From the NCBI RefSeq assembly GCF_000055945.1, contig NC_008011.1, forward strand, positions 1,173,501 to 1,237,500: a stretch of DNA of 64,000 nucleotides, in the 5' to 3' direction. The translations under genes and the position numbers were made by a program. The notes beneath the pieces were generated by a model, which saw only the letters and a program-made list of their open reading frames with translations, ran no database searches and was not told where the DNA came from. The stretch's first letter is position 1. Every line of letters begins with the position of its first letter. This DNA comes from Lawsonia intracellularis PHE/MN1-00 (GTDB lineage Bacteria; Desulfobacterota; Desulfovibrionia; Desulfovibrionales; Desulfovibrionaceae). Shown in pieces: positions 27,678 to 37,105 of the stretch.

Positions 27678-28046
27678 ATGATTCAAGTTGAGTCTACACT
27701 TCAAGTTGCTGATAATTCAGGGGCTAAAAAGGTTGCATGTATTAAAGTGTTAGGTGGTTCTAAGAGACGTTATGCTACTGTGGGAGATATTATAGTAGTT
27801 TCAGTTAAAGAAGCAATTCCACATAGTAAAGTTAAAAAAGGTGAAGTATTACAAGCTGTAATTGTTAGAACTAAAAAGGAAGTTCGTCGGATGGATGGTT
27901 CATATATTAAGTTTGATTCTAATGCTGCTGTATTACTTTCTAAGCAAGGAGAGCCAGTAGGAACTCGTATATTTGGTCCTGTAGCACGAGAATTGCGTGC
28001 ACGAAATTTTATGAAAATTATATCTCTTGCACCTGAAGTTTTATAG
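27678..28046 (+). CDS. rplN: 50S ribosomal protein L14
   Basis: 122 residues, intersubunit-bridge protein and docking site for the silencing factor Rsf[21 protein letters not shown] opens it and [20 protein letters not shown] lies near the end, both diagnostic. GGGGAG precedes the ATG. Confidence 0.98.
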
Positions 28047-28054
28047 GAAATATT

Positions 28055-28375
28055 ATGCAACAAATACGCATACATAAAAATGATAAAGTAATGGTTATTG
28101 CTGGCAAAGATAAAGGTAAAATTGGCAAGGTTCTTAAAGTTTGTCATAAGCATAATAGAATACTAGTAGAAAAAGTAAACATAGTTAAGCGTCATGTAAA
28201 ACCAAATCCATATCGTCGTGAACATGGTGGCATAATAGAAAAAGAATTGCCTATAGTTACTTCTAATCTAATGATTATTTGCTCTTCGTGTACATCTCCA
28301 ACACGCGTACACTATCGTTATTCTGAAAGTGGTAAAAAATTACGTATTTGTAAAAAATGTAATGAGTCACTATAA
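28055..28375 (+). CDS. rplX: 50S ribosomal protein L24, zinc-ribbon form
   Basis: 106 residues, assembly-initiating protein. The KOW domain starts near residue 4 ([20 protein letters not shown]). The C-terminal part carries two Cys pairs, CSSC at 76-79 and CKKC at 99-102, which can form a zinc ribbon, a form found in part of the bacterial L24 family. Confidence 0.96.
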
Positions 28376-28384
28376 GGTGATATT

Positions 28385-28924
28385 ATGACACGACTTGAAA
28401 AATTTTATCAAGAAAAAGTAGTTCCAGCTTTACAAAAAGAATTTCTTTATAAGTCTATTATGCAAGTTCCTACAATTGAAAAAATTTCACTCAATATTGG
28501 ACTTGGTGTTGCTAGTCAAAGCAATAAAATTATGGAAGAGGCAATATCAGAGCTTTCTTTAATTGCTGGTCAAAAAGCTGTTATAACTCGCGCTAAGAAG
28601 TCAATTGCATCATTTAAGTTGCGTGAAGGGATGCCGATAGGCTGTAGGGTAACTTTAAGAAAAGAGCGTATGTGGGATTTTCTTGATAAGTTAATGAATT
28701 TTGCATTACCTCGAGTCCGAGATTTTCGTGGTGTTTCAGAAAATGGTTTTGATGGTCATGGGAACTTTACACTTGGTATTAAGGAACATTCTATTTTTCC
28801 TGAACTGGAGATAGATCGTATTGAAAACACTAAAGGTATGAATATTACTATAGTTACTAGTGCTGTATTAGACAGTGAAGGTAAAGTTCTATTAGATTTA
28901 TTAGGAATGCCTTTTAAAAAATAA
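28385..28924 (+). CDS. rplE: 50S ribosomal protein L5
   Basis: 179 residues, 5S rRNA-binding protein contacting P-site tRNA. Diagnostic stretches are [17 protein letters not shown] near 34, [20 protein letters not shown] near 79 and [20 protein letters not shown] near 143. Normal length. Confidence 0.97.
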   Translation: MTRLEKFYQEKVVPALQKEFLYKSIMQVPTIEKISLNIGLGVASQSNKIMEEAISELSLIAGQKAVITRAKKSIASFKLREGMPIGCRVTLRKERMWDFLDKLMNFALPRVRDFRGVSENGFDGHGNFTLGIKEHSIFPELEIDRIENTKGMNITIVTSAVLDSEGKVLLDLLGMPFKK

Positions 28925-28941
28925 AATAAGGGGTCAAAATT

Positions 28942-29127
28942 GTGTCACGTACTTCTCTTGAAGTAAAGGCAAGACGTAAACCTAAATTTTTTGTTCGTGC
29001 ATATAATCGTTGTCCTATATGTGGTAGAGGGCGTGCTTTTATGCGTAAGTTTGGTTTATGTCGTATATGTGTTCGTAATATGGCTCATCGTGGTGAGCTG
29101 CCTGGTGTTCGTAAATCAAGCTGGTAA
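28942..29127 (+). CDS. rpsN: 30S ribosomal protein S14, short zinc-binding type
   Basis: 61 residues with C24, C27, C40 and C43 (CPICG and CRIC), the C+ form that binds zinc, together with C-terminal [13 protein letters not shown] start at 28942, seven or so bases after AAGGGG. No zinc-free long paralogue is in the window, so zinc is probably required for this protein. Confidence 0.96.
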   Translation: MSRTSLEVKARRKPKFFVRAYNRCPICGRGRAFMRKFGLCRICVRNMAHRGELPGVRKSSW

Positions 29128-29155
29128 TAATGCAATGTGTTAGGAGAATATATTA

Positions 29156-29536
29156 ATGATGACTGATCCTATTTCGGATATGTTAACACGTATTCGTAAT
29201 GCACAGTTGGCTCTACATAAAGATGTAGCAATCCCATATTCAAAGATAAAATATTCTATTGCAAATATTCTTAAAGAAGAGGGTTATATTAATGAATTAA
29301 CTTTGAATAATGGTACTATTACTCTTTACTTCAAATATTATAAAGGCAAAGCTGCTATTGAAGGCTTGAGGCGTATAAGTAAATCTGGAAGAAGAGTTTA
29401 TGTAAGTACACATGATATTCCTTCTGTACAAAATGGATTAGGTATTTGTATTCTTTCTACATCGATTGGTGTGATTGGCTGTAATAAAGCTCGTTGCTCA
29501 AAAGTGGGTGGAGAGCTTTTATGTGAAGTATGGTAG
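29156..29536 (+). CDS. rpsH: 30S ribosomal protein S8
   Basis: 126 residues, central-domain assembly protein and, in E. coli, spc-operon repressor. It starts MMTDPISDMLTRIRNA and ends CSKVGGELLCEVW. AGGAG lies nine bases before the first ATG; the second ATG (29159) is equally possible. Confidence 0.97.
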   Translation: MMTDPISDMLTRIRNAQLALHKDVAIPYSKIKYSIANILKEEGYINELTLNNGTITLYFKYYKGKAAIEGLRRISKSGRRVYVSTHDIPSVQNGLGICILSTSIGVIGCNKARCSKVGGELLCEVW

Positions 29537-29543
29537 GGATATT

Positions 29544-30089
29544 ATGTCAAGAATTGGAAAGTTACCTATTATGATTCCAGCTGGTGTGGAAATTACATTT
29601 GGTGAAAAAAATATTAGTATAAAAGGACCAAAGGCAACTCTTGTTACACCAAAGTGTGAACTCCTTTCTTATGAGCATAAAGAAGATAAAATAATTTTAA
29701 CTTGTAATTTTGATACACGTGAATCATTAGCACAGTATGGATTACGTCGAACTCTTTTAGCTAATTGTATAGAAGGGGTAACTAAAGGTTTTTCAAAAAC
29801 ACTTGAAGTAATTGGTGTGGGATATCGTGTTTCAGTAAAAGGTAACATAGTTGAATTGTCTGTAGGTTATTCTCATCCTGTACATATTGAACTACCTGAT
29901 GGTATTACTGCAAAAGCAGAAGGTCAAAAGCTTACAATTATGGGATCTGATAAAGTCCTAGTAGGTGAGATGGCAGCACGGATTCGTCGTATACGTAAAC
30001 CTGAACCATATAAAGGTAAAGGTATTAAGTATGAAAGTGAAATTATACGTCGAAAAGCTGGTAAGTCAGGTGGCAAGGGGAAAAAGTAG
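29544..30089 (+). CDS. rplF: 50S ribosomal protein L6
   Basis: 181 residues, two repeated domains by the factor-binding site. It starts MSRIGKLPIMIPAGVEI and has the C-terminal signature IRRIRKPEPYKGKGIKYESE. The ATG at 29544 is set by the conserved start and the seven-base gap after rpsH; a longer in-frame reading back to 29475 would overlap rpsH and is not S8- or L6-like. Confidence 0.97.
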   Translation: MSRIGKLPIMIPAGVEITFGEKNISIKGPKATLVTPKCELLSYEHKEDKIILTCNFDTRESLAQYGLRRTLLANCIEGVTKGFSKTLEVIGVGYRVSVKGNIVELSVGYSHPVHIELPDGITAKAEGQKLTIMGSDKVLVGEMAARIRRIRKPEPYKGKGIKYESEIIRRKAGKSGGKGKK

Positions 30090-30101
30090 TTAGGAGTAGT
30101 T

Positions 30102-30464
30102 ATGAGTATTAAAAGTAAGAATAAACTTAGACAACATCGTAAAATTCGAATTAGAAAAAAAATTTTTGGTACTGCTGACCAACCAAGACTAGTAATTTTT
30201 AGATCTAACTTACACATTTATGCACAACTTGTTGATGATATTACAGGATCTACTCTTTTAACAACTTCAACTCTTTCTTTAAAAGATAATGGAATAAATA
30301 TTCGTGCTAATAAATCTGGTTCAACATTAGTTGGGAAAGAGATTGCACGTTTAGCAATAGAAAAACAGATTATAAAAATTGTATTTGATCGTAATGGATA
30401 TTTGTACCATGGTAGGGTAAAGGCAGTAGCAGATGGTGCTCGTGAAGGCGGATTAAAGTTTTAG
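30102..30464 (+). CDS. rplR: 50S ribosomal protein L18
   Basis: 120 residues, 5S rRNA-binding protein. RLVIFRSNLHIYAQLVDDIT near residue 29 and the ending FDRNGYLYHGRVKAVADGAR are diagnostic. GGAG precedes the ATG. Confidence 0.97.
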   Translation: MSIKSKNKLRQHRKIRIRKKIFGTADQPRLVIFRSNLHIYAQLVDDITGSTLLTTSTLSLKDNGINIRANKSGSTLVGKEIARLAIEKQIIKIVFDRNGYLYHGRVKAVADGAREGGLKF

Positions 30465-30488
30465 GTTAGTTAGGAAGAGGCTTTTATT

Positions 30489-30980
30489 ATGGAACAAAGT
30501 GAATTAGGCTTCATTGAAAAAGTTGTTTCTTTAAACCGTGTAGCTAAAGTGGTAAAGGGTGGTCGTCGTTTTAGCTTTAGTGCGCTTGTGGTTGTTGGTG
30601 ATGGTAAGGGGAGTGTTGGTTTTGGTCTTGGGAAAGCACAAGAAGTTCCTGAAGCATTAAGAAAAGCAACAGAACAAGCACGAAAAGCAATGATGAAAAT
30701 TCCTCTTATTGAAGGTACTCTTCCATATGAAATACTTGGAGAGTTTGGTGCAGGTAGTGTAATGCTTAAGCCAGCATCTCGTGGTACAGGTATAATTGCT
30801 GGGGGTGCAGTTCGAGCTATAATGGAAGCAGCAGGAGTTACAGATGTACTTGCAAAAGCTATTGGTACAAATAACCCTCATAATGTTCTTCGAGCTACAA
30901 TGGCAGGCTTGTCAGCATTACGTAGTGCACAATTGGTGAGCAATATTCGTGGTAAATTGTTAGAAGCACCAAGGAAATAA
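30489..30980 (+). CDS. rpsE: 30S ribosomal protein S5
   Basis: 163 residues, fidelity protein at the mRNA entry. [20 protein letters not shown]-type start (here [16 protein letters not shown]), [20 protein letters not shown] near 36 and [20 protein letters not shown] near 99. Residues in the spectinomycin-binding loop look ordinary. Confidence 0.97.
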   Translation: MEQSELGFIEKVVSLNRVAKVVKGGRRFSFSALVVVGDGKGSVGFGLGKAQEVPEALRKATEQARKAMMKIPLIEGTLPYEILGEFGAGSVMLKPASRGTGIIAGGAVRAIMEAAGVTDVLAKAIGTNNPHNVLRATMAGLSALRSAQLVSNIRGKLLEAPRK

Positions 30981-30984
30981 TGAT

Positions 30985-31164
30985 ATGTCTTATATTAGAA
31001 TAAAGTTGAAAAGAAGTCGCATCAACTGTACTCCTATTCAGCGTAAAGTTTTGGATGCACTTGGGCTTCGTCGTCGTGAAATGGTAAAAACTTTTACAGA
31101 TAGTGCTTCTATTCAAGGTATGATTATTAAGGTATCACATTTAGTTGAGGTAAGTAATTTATGA
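30985..31164 (+). CDS. rpmD: 50S ribosomal protein L30
   Basis: A 59-residue gene too short for most ORF cut-offs. It reads [20 protein letters not shown], then [19 protein letters not shown], then [14 protein letters not shown], the usual L30 fold and landmarks. It sits between rpsE (4-base gap) and rplO, overlapping the latter as ATGA. Confidence 0.95.
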   Translation: MSYIRIKLKRSRINCTPIQRKVLDALGLRRREMVKTFTDSASIQGMIIKVSHLVEVSNL

Positions 31165-31610
31165 ACTTAACCACACTTTACCCATTTTTAGAAGAGCGTA
31201 AATTGCGTAAAAGAGTCGGGCGTGGTTCTGCTTCTGGTTTAGGTTGTACTTCAGGGAAAGGGAATAAGGGACAAAATGCCCGCTCAGGTGGAGGCGTTCG
31301 CCCAGGCTTTGAAGGTGGCCAAATGCCATTACAGCGACGTTTACCAAAACATGGATTTAAAAATGCATTTTTTAAAGTTGAATATGCAATTTTTAATTTG
31401 GATTGGTTAACAACTTTTTTTAAAGGGAAAAATGAAATTTTACTTGAAGATATTTATAGCCATAAATTATGCTCTGTGGGTACCCCTGTAAAAATTCTTG
31501 GTTCAGGTAGCATTTCTAATATAGTGACAATTGAAGCACATAAATTTAGTCGGTCTGCATTGAAGAAGCTTCATGAAGTAGGTGGTCAAGCAAAGATTAT
31601 AGAAAAATAG
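31161..31610 (+). CDS. rplO: 50S ribosomal protein L15
   Basis: 149 residues, late-assembly protein. The glycine-rich N-terminus [20 protein letters not shown] is near residue 21 and [20 protein letters not shown] near 49. The start overlaps the rpmD stop. Confidence 0.97.
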   Translation: MNLTTLYPFLEERKLRKRVGRGSASGLGCTSGKGNKGQNARSGGGVRPGFEGGQMPLQRRLPKHGFKNAFFKVEYAIFNLDWLTTFFKGKNEILLEDIYSHKLCSVGTPVKILGSGSISNIVTIEAHKFSRSALKKLHEVGGQAKIIEK

Positions 31611-31621
31611 GGGTATATTAT

Positions 31622-32929
31622 ATGGCCGTTAGTACTACAACTCTTAATGCAGCACCTGAATTAAAGATAAAATTATTATGGACAGTAGGACTTTTGTGTG
31701 CCTATCGTATTGGCGTCCATATTCCTGTTCCAGGAGTTGACGGAATTGCTCTTACTCATTTTTTTGAAAGTGTAGCAGGAACCTTGTTTGGATTATTTGA
31801 TATGTTCTCAGGTGGAGGCTTGAGAAATGTATCAGTGTTTGCACTTGGGATTATGCCATATATTTCTGCTTCAATTATTATGCAGTTATTACAGGTAATT
31901 ATTCCTGACTTTAAGAGAATGGCAAAAGAGGAAGGTGCAGCAGGACGATACAAAATAACACAATATACTCGTTATGGAACGGTGATTATTACTCTTATTC
32001 AAGGAATTGGCATTGCTATTGGTCTTGAAAGTATGTATAGTCCTACTAATATACCTATTGTATTGGAACCAGGCTGGGTATTTAGAATTGTAACAGTTTT
32101 AACCTTAACTGCAGGGACTGTTCTAATTATGTGGCTTGGTGAGCAAATTTCAGAAAAAGGTATCGGTAATGGAATATCTTTAATTATATTTTCTGGAATT
32201 GTTGTTGGTATTCCTGGTGCAATAGTCAAAACATATCAGTTAATAATACTTGGTGATATGAATATACTAATCGCATTAGTTTTAATGTTATTTATGTTTG
32301 CTGTATTAACTGGTGTTGTTTTTATGGAAAGAGCTCAACGAAGAATTCCTATACAATATGCAAAAAGACAGCTAGGAAGAAAGGTTTATGGTGGACAATC
32401 AACACACTTGCCTCTCCGTGTTAATACAGCAGGTGTAATTCCACCTATTTTTGCTTCAAGTCTTCTTTTATTTCCTGCTACAATGGCTAGTTTTGATATT
32501 TCTGATTGGTTAAAAGATATTGCAGTTTGGTTTTCGCCATCAACTATACTTTATAATTGTATTTTTTTAGTACTTATTTTCTTTTTTTGTTATTTTTATA
32601 CAGCAATTATTTTTGATTCTAAAGATATTTCAGAAAATTTAAAAAAAGCTGGTGGTTTTATTCCTGGTATTCGTCCAGGAGAGAAGACATGTGAATATCT
32701 TGATGGAGTCCTTTCAAGACTTACTCTTTGGGGGGGGGTATATATTTCAATTATTTCAATTTTACCTATGATGCTTATTTCTCAATTTAATGTCCCATTT
32801 TATTTTGGGGGGACAAGTATTCTTATTTTAGTTGGTGTTGCAATGGACTTTATGTCTCAAATTGAGTCACATTTCATATCTAAACAGTATGAAGGGCTCA
32901 TGAATAAAAAGACTAAAGGACGAGGCTAA
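31622..32929 (+). CDS. secY: Protein translocase subunit SecY
   Basis: Channel subunit of the Sec translocon; 435 residues, ten membrane helices. The plug and TM2 region contains FALGIMPYISASIIMQLL, TM7 has VNTAGVIPPIFASSLLLFP, and the cytosolic loop ERAQRRIPIQYAKRQ is intact. A run of nine Gs at 32730-32738 encodes part of LTLWGGVY. It is directly followed by map (3-base gap), with no adk gene between them as in many other bacteria. Confidence 0.98.
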   Translation: MAVSTTTLNAAPELKIKLLWTVGLLCAYRIGVHIPVPGVDGIALTHFFESVAGTLFGLFDMFSGGGLRNVSVFALGIMPYISASIIMQLLQVIIPDFKRMAKEEGAAGRYKITQYTRYGTVIITLIQGIGIAIGLESMYSPTNIPIVLEPGWVFRIVTVLTLTAGTVLIMWLGEQISEKGIGNGISLIIFSGIVVGIPGAIVKTYQLIILGDMNILIALVLMLFMFAVLTGVVFMERAQRRIPIQYAKRQLGRKVYGGQSTHLPLRVNTAGVIPPIFASSLLLFPATMASFDISDWLKDIAVWFSPSTILYNCIFLVLIFFFCYFYTAIIFDSKDISENLKKAGGFIPGIRPGEKTCEYLDGVLSRLTLWGGVYISIISILPMMLISQFNVPFYFGGTSILILVGVAMDFMSQIESHFISKQYEGLMNKKTKGRG

Positions 32930-32932
32930 CTT

Positions 32933-33703
32933 GTGAAAAAATATAGAGGTACATTCCTTAAAAATGAAAGAGAAATAGGAATTCTTAAAGAAGCAAATCG
33001 TATGGTAGCTACCATACTTGAAGAATTAGAAAAACAAGTTAGACCTGGATTATCTACTCTTTATTTTGAAGACATTGTGCAACAAATGTGTCGTGAATTC
33101 AAAGTTAAACCAGCATTCCAGGGTTATTATGGATATCCGTATGCACTATGTTGTTCTGTAAATGAAGCTGTTGTTCATGGTGTCCCATCAGAAAAAAAAA
33201 TTCTTCAAGAAGGAGATATAGTTAGCTTTGATGTTGGGGTTTTATACCAAGGATTTTATGGTGATGCTGCTAGGACAGTTCCTGTAGGTACTATTTCATC
33301 GGAAGCATCTCAACTTATACAGATAACAAGAGAAAGCTTAGAACTTGGTGTGTTAGAGACAAGAGCAGGAAATCATTTATATGACATTTCTTCTGCAATT
33401 CAGCATCATGTGGAAAGTGCAGGCTTTCATATAGTTAAACGTTTTGTAGGACATGGAATTGGCATAGGGTTGCATGAAAAGCCTGAAGTTCCTAATTTTG
33501 TTCCTACTGTAGGTTTAGGAATACCTTTAAAGGTAGGAATGGTATTAGCAATTGAGCCTATGGTAACAATAGGTTCTCCAGAGGTAGAAATATTAGAAGA
33601 TAAATGGACAGCTATAACTTGTGATAGAAGTTTAGCTGCTCATTTCGAGCACAGCGTTGCTATACTTCCATCTGGACCTTGTGTGTTAGATAGTCTAGTA
33701 TAA
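32933..33703 (+). CDS. map: Methionine aminopeptidase, type I
   Basis: Removes the initiator methionine from new proteins. 256 residues. The five metal ligands are visible as Asp100, Asp111, His174, Glu208 and Glu239, and the substrate-side His82 is in NEAVVHGVPS. The start is GTG at 32933. It is followed by a 90-base spacer with a consensus TTGACA (33712-33717) but no good -10, then rpmJ; infA, often found here, is absent. Confidence 0.97.
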   Translation: MKKYRGTFLKNEREIGILKEANRMVATILEELEKQVRPGLSTLYFEDIVQQMCREFKVKPAFQGYYGYPYALCCSVNEAVVHGVPSEKKILQEGDIVSFDVGVLYQGFYGDAARTVPVGTISSEASQLIQITRESLELGVLETRAGNHLYDISSAIQHHVESAGFHIVKRFVGHGIGIGLHEKPEVPNFVPTVGLGIPLKVGMVLAIEPMVTIGSPEVEILEDKWTAITCDRSLAAHFEHSVAILPSGPCVLDSLV

Positions 33704-33793
33704 TTTAGTATTTGACAAAATATTTTAAAAAAGTTAAGGCTTCCTGTTTTATATAAATAAGTAAGAATTAACTGGTAAGGTGTGGAAGTAGCC

Positions 33794-33907
33794 ATGAAAG
33801 TTAGACCATCTGTAAAAAGAATTTGTCCCAAATGCAAAGTTATTAGGCGTAGGGGGATACTTAGAGTTATCTGTGAAAATCCTAGGCATAAACAACGCCA
33901 AGGTTAA
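33794..33907 (+). CDS. rpmJ: 50S ribosomal protein L36, zinc-binding type
   Basis: 37 residues, below normal length cut-offs: [20 protein letters not shown], ending [10 protein letters not shown]. Zinc ligands Cys11, Cys14, Cys27 and His32 are all present (C+ form). Located directly upstream of rpsM, as in most bacteria. Confidence 0.96.
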   Translation: MKVRPSVKRICPKCKVIRRRGILRVICENPRHKQRQG

Positions 33908-33924
33908 TAGTTAGGAGAAAAACT

Positions 33925-34293
33925 GTGGCTAGAATAGCTGGTATTGATTTGCCAAGAGGTAAACGTTCAGATATAGCATTAAGTTATATTTATGGTGTTG
34001 GTAGAGTAACAGCTCTAAAAGTTCTTGATGCTGTAGGTATTAACTGGAGTCGTAGTATTGATGATCTTTCTGCTGAAGAGTTGAATGAAGTTCGTAAAGA
34101 GCTTGAGAAAAATTATAAGGTAGAAGGAGAGTTACGTAGAGAAGTGTCAGCTAATATTAAACGTTTAATGGATATTGGCTGCTACAGAGGTCTTAGGCAT
34201 CGAAAGGGTCTTCCTGTTCATGGTCAGCGTACTCATACAAATGCACGTACAAGAAAAGGACCAAGAAAAGGTGCTGTAGGAAAGAAAAAGTAA
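33925..34293 (+). CDS. rpsM: 30S ribosomal protein S13
   Basis: 122 residues, head protein contacting P-site tRNA and L5. [20 protein letters not shown] start and basic tail [23 protein letters not shown] start at 33925, eight bases after AGGAG. Confidence 0.97.
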   Translation: MARIAGIDLPRGKRSDIALSYIYGVGRVTALKVLDAVGINWSRSIDDLSAEELNEVRKELEKNYKVEGELRREVSANIKRLMDIGCYRGLRHRKGLPVHGQRTHTNARTRKGPRKGAVGKKK

Positions 34294-34349
34294 AATTTAT
34301 ACTTTTTTAATCATTAGTTAATTCAAGTCTATTATATAAAAGAGAAGTT

Positions 34350-34739
34350 ATGGCTAAACCAAAACGTATTGGGAAAAAACGTGAAAAGAAAAATATTCCT
34401 GTTGGAGTAGTTCATATTCAAGCATCTTTTAACAATACAATAATTACATTTACAGACCCACGTGGAAATACTATTAGTTGGGCAAGTTCTGGTCAAAGTG
34501 GTTTTAAAGGTTCACGTAAATCAACTCCTTTTGCAGCACAAGTTGCAGCAGAACAGGCTGCACGTCGTGCTCAAGATAATGGTATGCGTACTGTGGGGAT
34601 ATATGTAAAAGGGCCAGGTTCTGGACGTGAATCTGCTATGCGTGCTATTAATGCTGTAGGATTTAAAGTTGCTTTTATTCGTGATATTACCCCCATTCCA
34701 CATAATGGTTGTCGCCCACCTAAGAGGCGTCGTGTCTAG
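34350..34739 (+). CDS. rpsK: 30S ribosomal protein S11
   Basis: 129 residues, platform protein. [20 protein letters not shown] near residue 19 and the ending [18 protein letters not shown] are diagnostic. AGAGAAG precedes the ATG. Confidence 0.97.
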   Translation: MAKPKRIGKKREKKNIPVGVVHIQASFNNTIITFTDPRGNTISWASSGQSGFKGSRKSTPFAAQVAAEQAARRAQDNGMRTVGIYVKGPGSGRESAMRAINAVGFKVAFIRDITPIPHNGCRPPKRRRV

Positions 34740-34761
34740 TTTTTACTAGAGGAGGATTGTC

Positions 34762-35388
34762 TTGGCTAAATATAATGATGCCAAATGTCGTTTATGTCGT
34801 CGTGAAGGAACTAAGCTTTTTTTAAAAGGTGATCGTTGTTTTACTGATAAGTGTGCATATGATCGTCGACCATATGCTCCTGGACAACATGGTCGTGTAC
34901 GGAAAAAAATGAGTGATTATGCCATACAACTACGTGAGAAACAAAAAGTTCGTCGAGTATATGGTGTATTAGAAAAGCAGTTTCGAGAATATTTTGTCCA
35001 TGCTGATATGGCAAAAGGTATTACAGGAGTAAATTTGCTTTCTTATTTAGAACGTCGTCTTGATAATGTTGTGTATCGTCTTGGACTTGCAAATTCACGC
35101 GTTCAAGCACGTCAACTTATTAGACATGGAATTTTTACATTAAACGGACATAAGGTCACTATCCCTTCATTGCAAGTTAATGTTGGAGATAGTATTGAGG
35201 TACCTGAAAAAAATCGTAAAATATCTGTTGTTGCTGACGCACAATCGATAGTTGGTCGTCGTGGGTGCCCATCTTGGCTTGAATTAGATGCTTCCACTTT
35301 TAAGGGTGTTGTAAAGGCGCTACCTCAGCGTGAAGATATTCAATTCCCCATTAATGAGCATCTTATTGTTGAGCTTTACTCCAAATAG
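34762..35388 (+). CDS. rpsD: 30S ribosomal protein S4, zinc-binding form
   Basis: 208 residues, primary 16S binder. N-terminal zinc site C9, C12, C26, C31 (CRLC and CFTDKC), then the S4 RNA-binding domain [23 protein letters not shown] start with GGAGG about seven bases upstream. In E. coli S4 represses the alpha operon; no equivalent pseudoknot was identified here. Confidence 0.97.
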   Translation: MAKYNDAKCRLCRREGTKLFLKGDRCFTDKCAYDRRPYAPGQHGRVRKKMSDYAIQLREKQKVRRVYGVLEKQFREYFVHADMAKGITGVNLLSYLERRLDNVVYRLGLANSRVQARQLIRHGIFTLNGHKVTIPSLQVNVGDSIEVPEKNRKISVVADAQSIVGRRGCPSWLELDASTFKGVVKALPQREDIQFPINEHLIVELYSK

Positions 35389-35400
35389 GTGGAGGATTAT

Positions 35401-36444
35401 ATGCTCTTTAGAGAAGGAACTAGGCTTATTAATTCACGTAACTGGGCAAAACTTGTACGTCCAGAAGCAGTGATAAATAATATGGAATCCAATACTACGA
35501 CATACGGACGTTTTGAGTATGAACCACTTGAACGTGGGTATGGTATTACTATTGGTAATGCATTACGAAGGGTGTTACTTTCATCTCTTCAGGGTGCTGC
35601 ATTTGTATCTGTAAAAATTCTTGGTGTTCAACATGAGTTTACAACTATTCCTGGAATACTTGAAGATGTAACAGATATTATTCTTAACCTGAAACAGGTT
35701 CGTTTAGCTATGGATACAGATGAACCACAGCACCTTTCTCTTTTTGTATCTAAAAAAGGGATTGTTACTGCCGCTGATATCCAAACGAATCAACATGTTG
35801 AAGTTTTAAATCCAGAACAACATATTGCAACATTAACAGAAGATATTGAGCTTCGAATGGAGTTTGAAGTTCGTATGGGTAAGGGCTATGTTCCTGCAGA
35901 AATGCATGAAGATCTTCATGAGGAAATTGGTCTTATTAAGTTAGATTCAAGTTTTTCACCAATTCGTAATGTAACTTATGTAGTAGAACAAGCACGTGTT
36001 GGTCAGATGACAAACTATGATAAGTTAGTGCTGGAAGTATGGACAGATGGTTCAGTTTCTCCTGAAGATGCTATTGCATACAGTGCTAAAATTATCAAAG
36101 ATCAAATTTCTGTTTTTATTAATTTTGATGAGCGTATCTCAGGGAGTGGTGGAAATGAAGGTAGCGGTAGTTCAGATCTGAATGATAATCTGTTTAAAGG
36201 TATTGATGAACTTGAACTTTCTGTACGTGCTACAAATTGTTTACGTAGTGCTAATATTTCGACTGTTGGAGAGCTTGTCCAAAAGGCAGAAGCTGATATG
36301 TTAAAGACAAAGAATTTTGGGAAAAAATCTCTTGATGAAATTAAGGCACTTCTTACTAGTATGGGGCTTGATTTTGGTATGAAGATTGACGGATTTGAGA
36401 AAAAATACCAAGAATGGAAAAGGAAGCAACATCATGAGGCATAA
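35401..36444 (+). CDS. rpoA: RNA polymerase alpha subunit
   Basis: 347 residues from the ATG at 35401, seven or so bases after GGAGG. The dimerising N-terminal domain includes [20 protein letters not shown] near residue 46, then a flexible linker ([12 protein letters not shown]), then the C-terminal DNA- and activator-binding domain ([20 protein letters not shown] and [12 protein letters not shown]). An in-frame start at 35389 would give four extra residues and no ribosome-binding site. The 3' end overlaps rplQ by 11 bases. Confidence 0.98.
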   Translation: MLFREGTRLINSRNWAKLVRPEAVINNMESNTTTYGRFEYEPLERGYGITIGNALRRVLLSSLQGAAFVSVKILGVQHEFTTIPGILEDVTDIILNLKQVRLAMDTDEPQHLSLFVSKKGIVTAADIQTNQHVEVLNPEQHIATLTEDIELRMEFEVRMGKGYVPAEMHEDLHEEIGLIKLDSSFSPIRNVTYVVEQARVGQMTNYDKLVLEVWTDGSVSPEDAIAYSAKIIKDQISVFINFDERISGSGGNEGSGSSDLNDNLFKGIDELELSVRATNCLRSANISTVGELVQKAEADMLKTKNFGKKSLDEIKALLTSMGLDFGMKIDGFEKKYQEWKRKQHHEA

Positions 36445-36814
36445 AAATTCTGGTAAAAAATTAAATAGAACCCCATCTCATCGAAAAGCATTATTTCGGA
36501 ATATGGCAAATGAACTTATTAAGCATGGAAAAATTTGTACAACTGAGACAAAAGCCAAAGAATTACGGAGGATTGTAGAACCTCTTATCACACTGGCTTT
36601 AAGAAATGACTTACATTCACGTAGATTAGCTTTTCAATCAATGGGTGATCATCAGTTGGTAAAGCATCTATTTAATAATGTAGCTCCAGCGTTTGTTAAT
36701 GTTCCTGGTGGTTATACTAGAATTACGCGCCTTGCATTAAGAAGAAAAGGTGATTGTGCTCCTATGGCAATGATTGAGTTTACTTGTCAAAAAATTGATG
36801 AAAAGAGTATTTAG
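36434..36814 (+). CDS. rplQ: 50S ribosomal protein L17
   Basis: 126 residues from the ATG at 36434, which lies within the last codons of rpo[21 protein letters not shown], then [20 protein letters not shown]. It is the last gene of the ribosomal protein block and is followed directly by a strong terminator. Confidence 0.97.
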   Translation: MRHKNSGKKLNRTPSHRKALFRNMANELIKHGKICTTETKAKELRRIVEPLITLALRNDLHSRRLAFQSMGDHQLVKHLFNNVAPAFVNVPGGYTRITRLALRRKGDCAPMAMIEFTCQKIDEKSI

Positions 36815-36835
36815 TAATTTTCATTGAATAATACA

Positions 36836-36898
36836 TAATAATAAAAGGTCACCTTTTCATTTATAGGTGACCTTTTATTATTATTATTATTATTATGT
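36836..36898 (+). terminator. Terminator of the S10-spc-alpha block
   Basis: AATAATAAAAGGTCACC (ending 36853) pairs perfectly with GGTGACCTTTTATTATT (from 36866), 17 bp around a 12-base loop; the right arm runs into a T-rich (TTA)n tract. It is symmetrical enough to work in both directions. Confidence 0.88.
36875..36895 (+). repeat. (TTA)7 trinucleotide repeat
   Basis: Seven exact TTA units within the terminator tail, followed by TG. A shorter (TTA)5 tract is at 40277-40291. Such tracts may vary in copy number between strains. Confidence 0.9.
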
Positions 36899-37105
36899 AT
36901 TATTTTATTTGACGCAGTTATGACTAATTTTTCTTTTCTATAAGATTTATATTGAAATTTTACTTTTATCTTCTTATCTATTTTCAATAATGTAATAATA
37001 AATTAAATGTAGTGTTATTAGAAATAAATTAACAGTACATCACCTTATTAATTTTTATTAGTTTTGGTAATAGCTCATTATTAATAATATAACTCTTGAG
37101 GACCT

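Noticed and set aside
33712-33740. Promoter upstream of rpmJ (TTGACA)
   Set aside because: The -35 is perfect, but no acceptable -10 is found at 16-18 bases; the genes are more likely read through from the S10 promoter.
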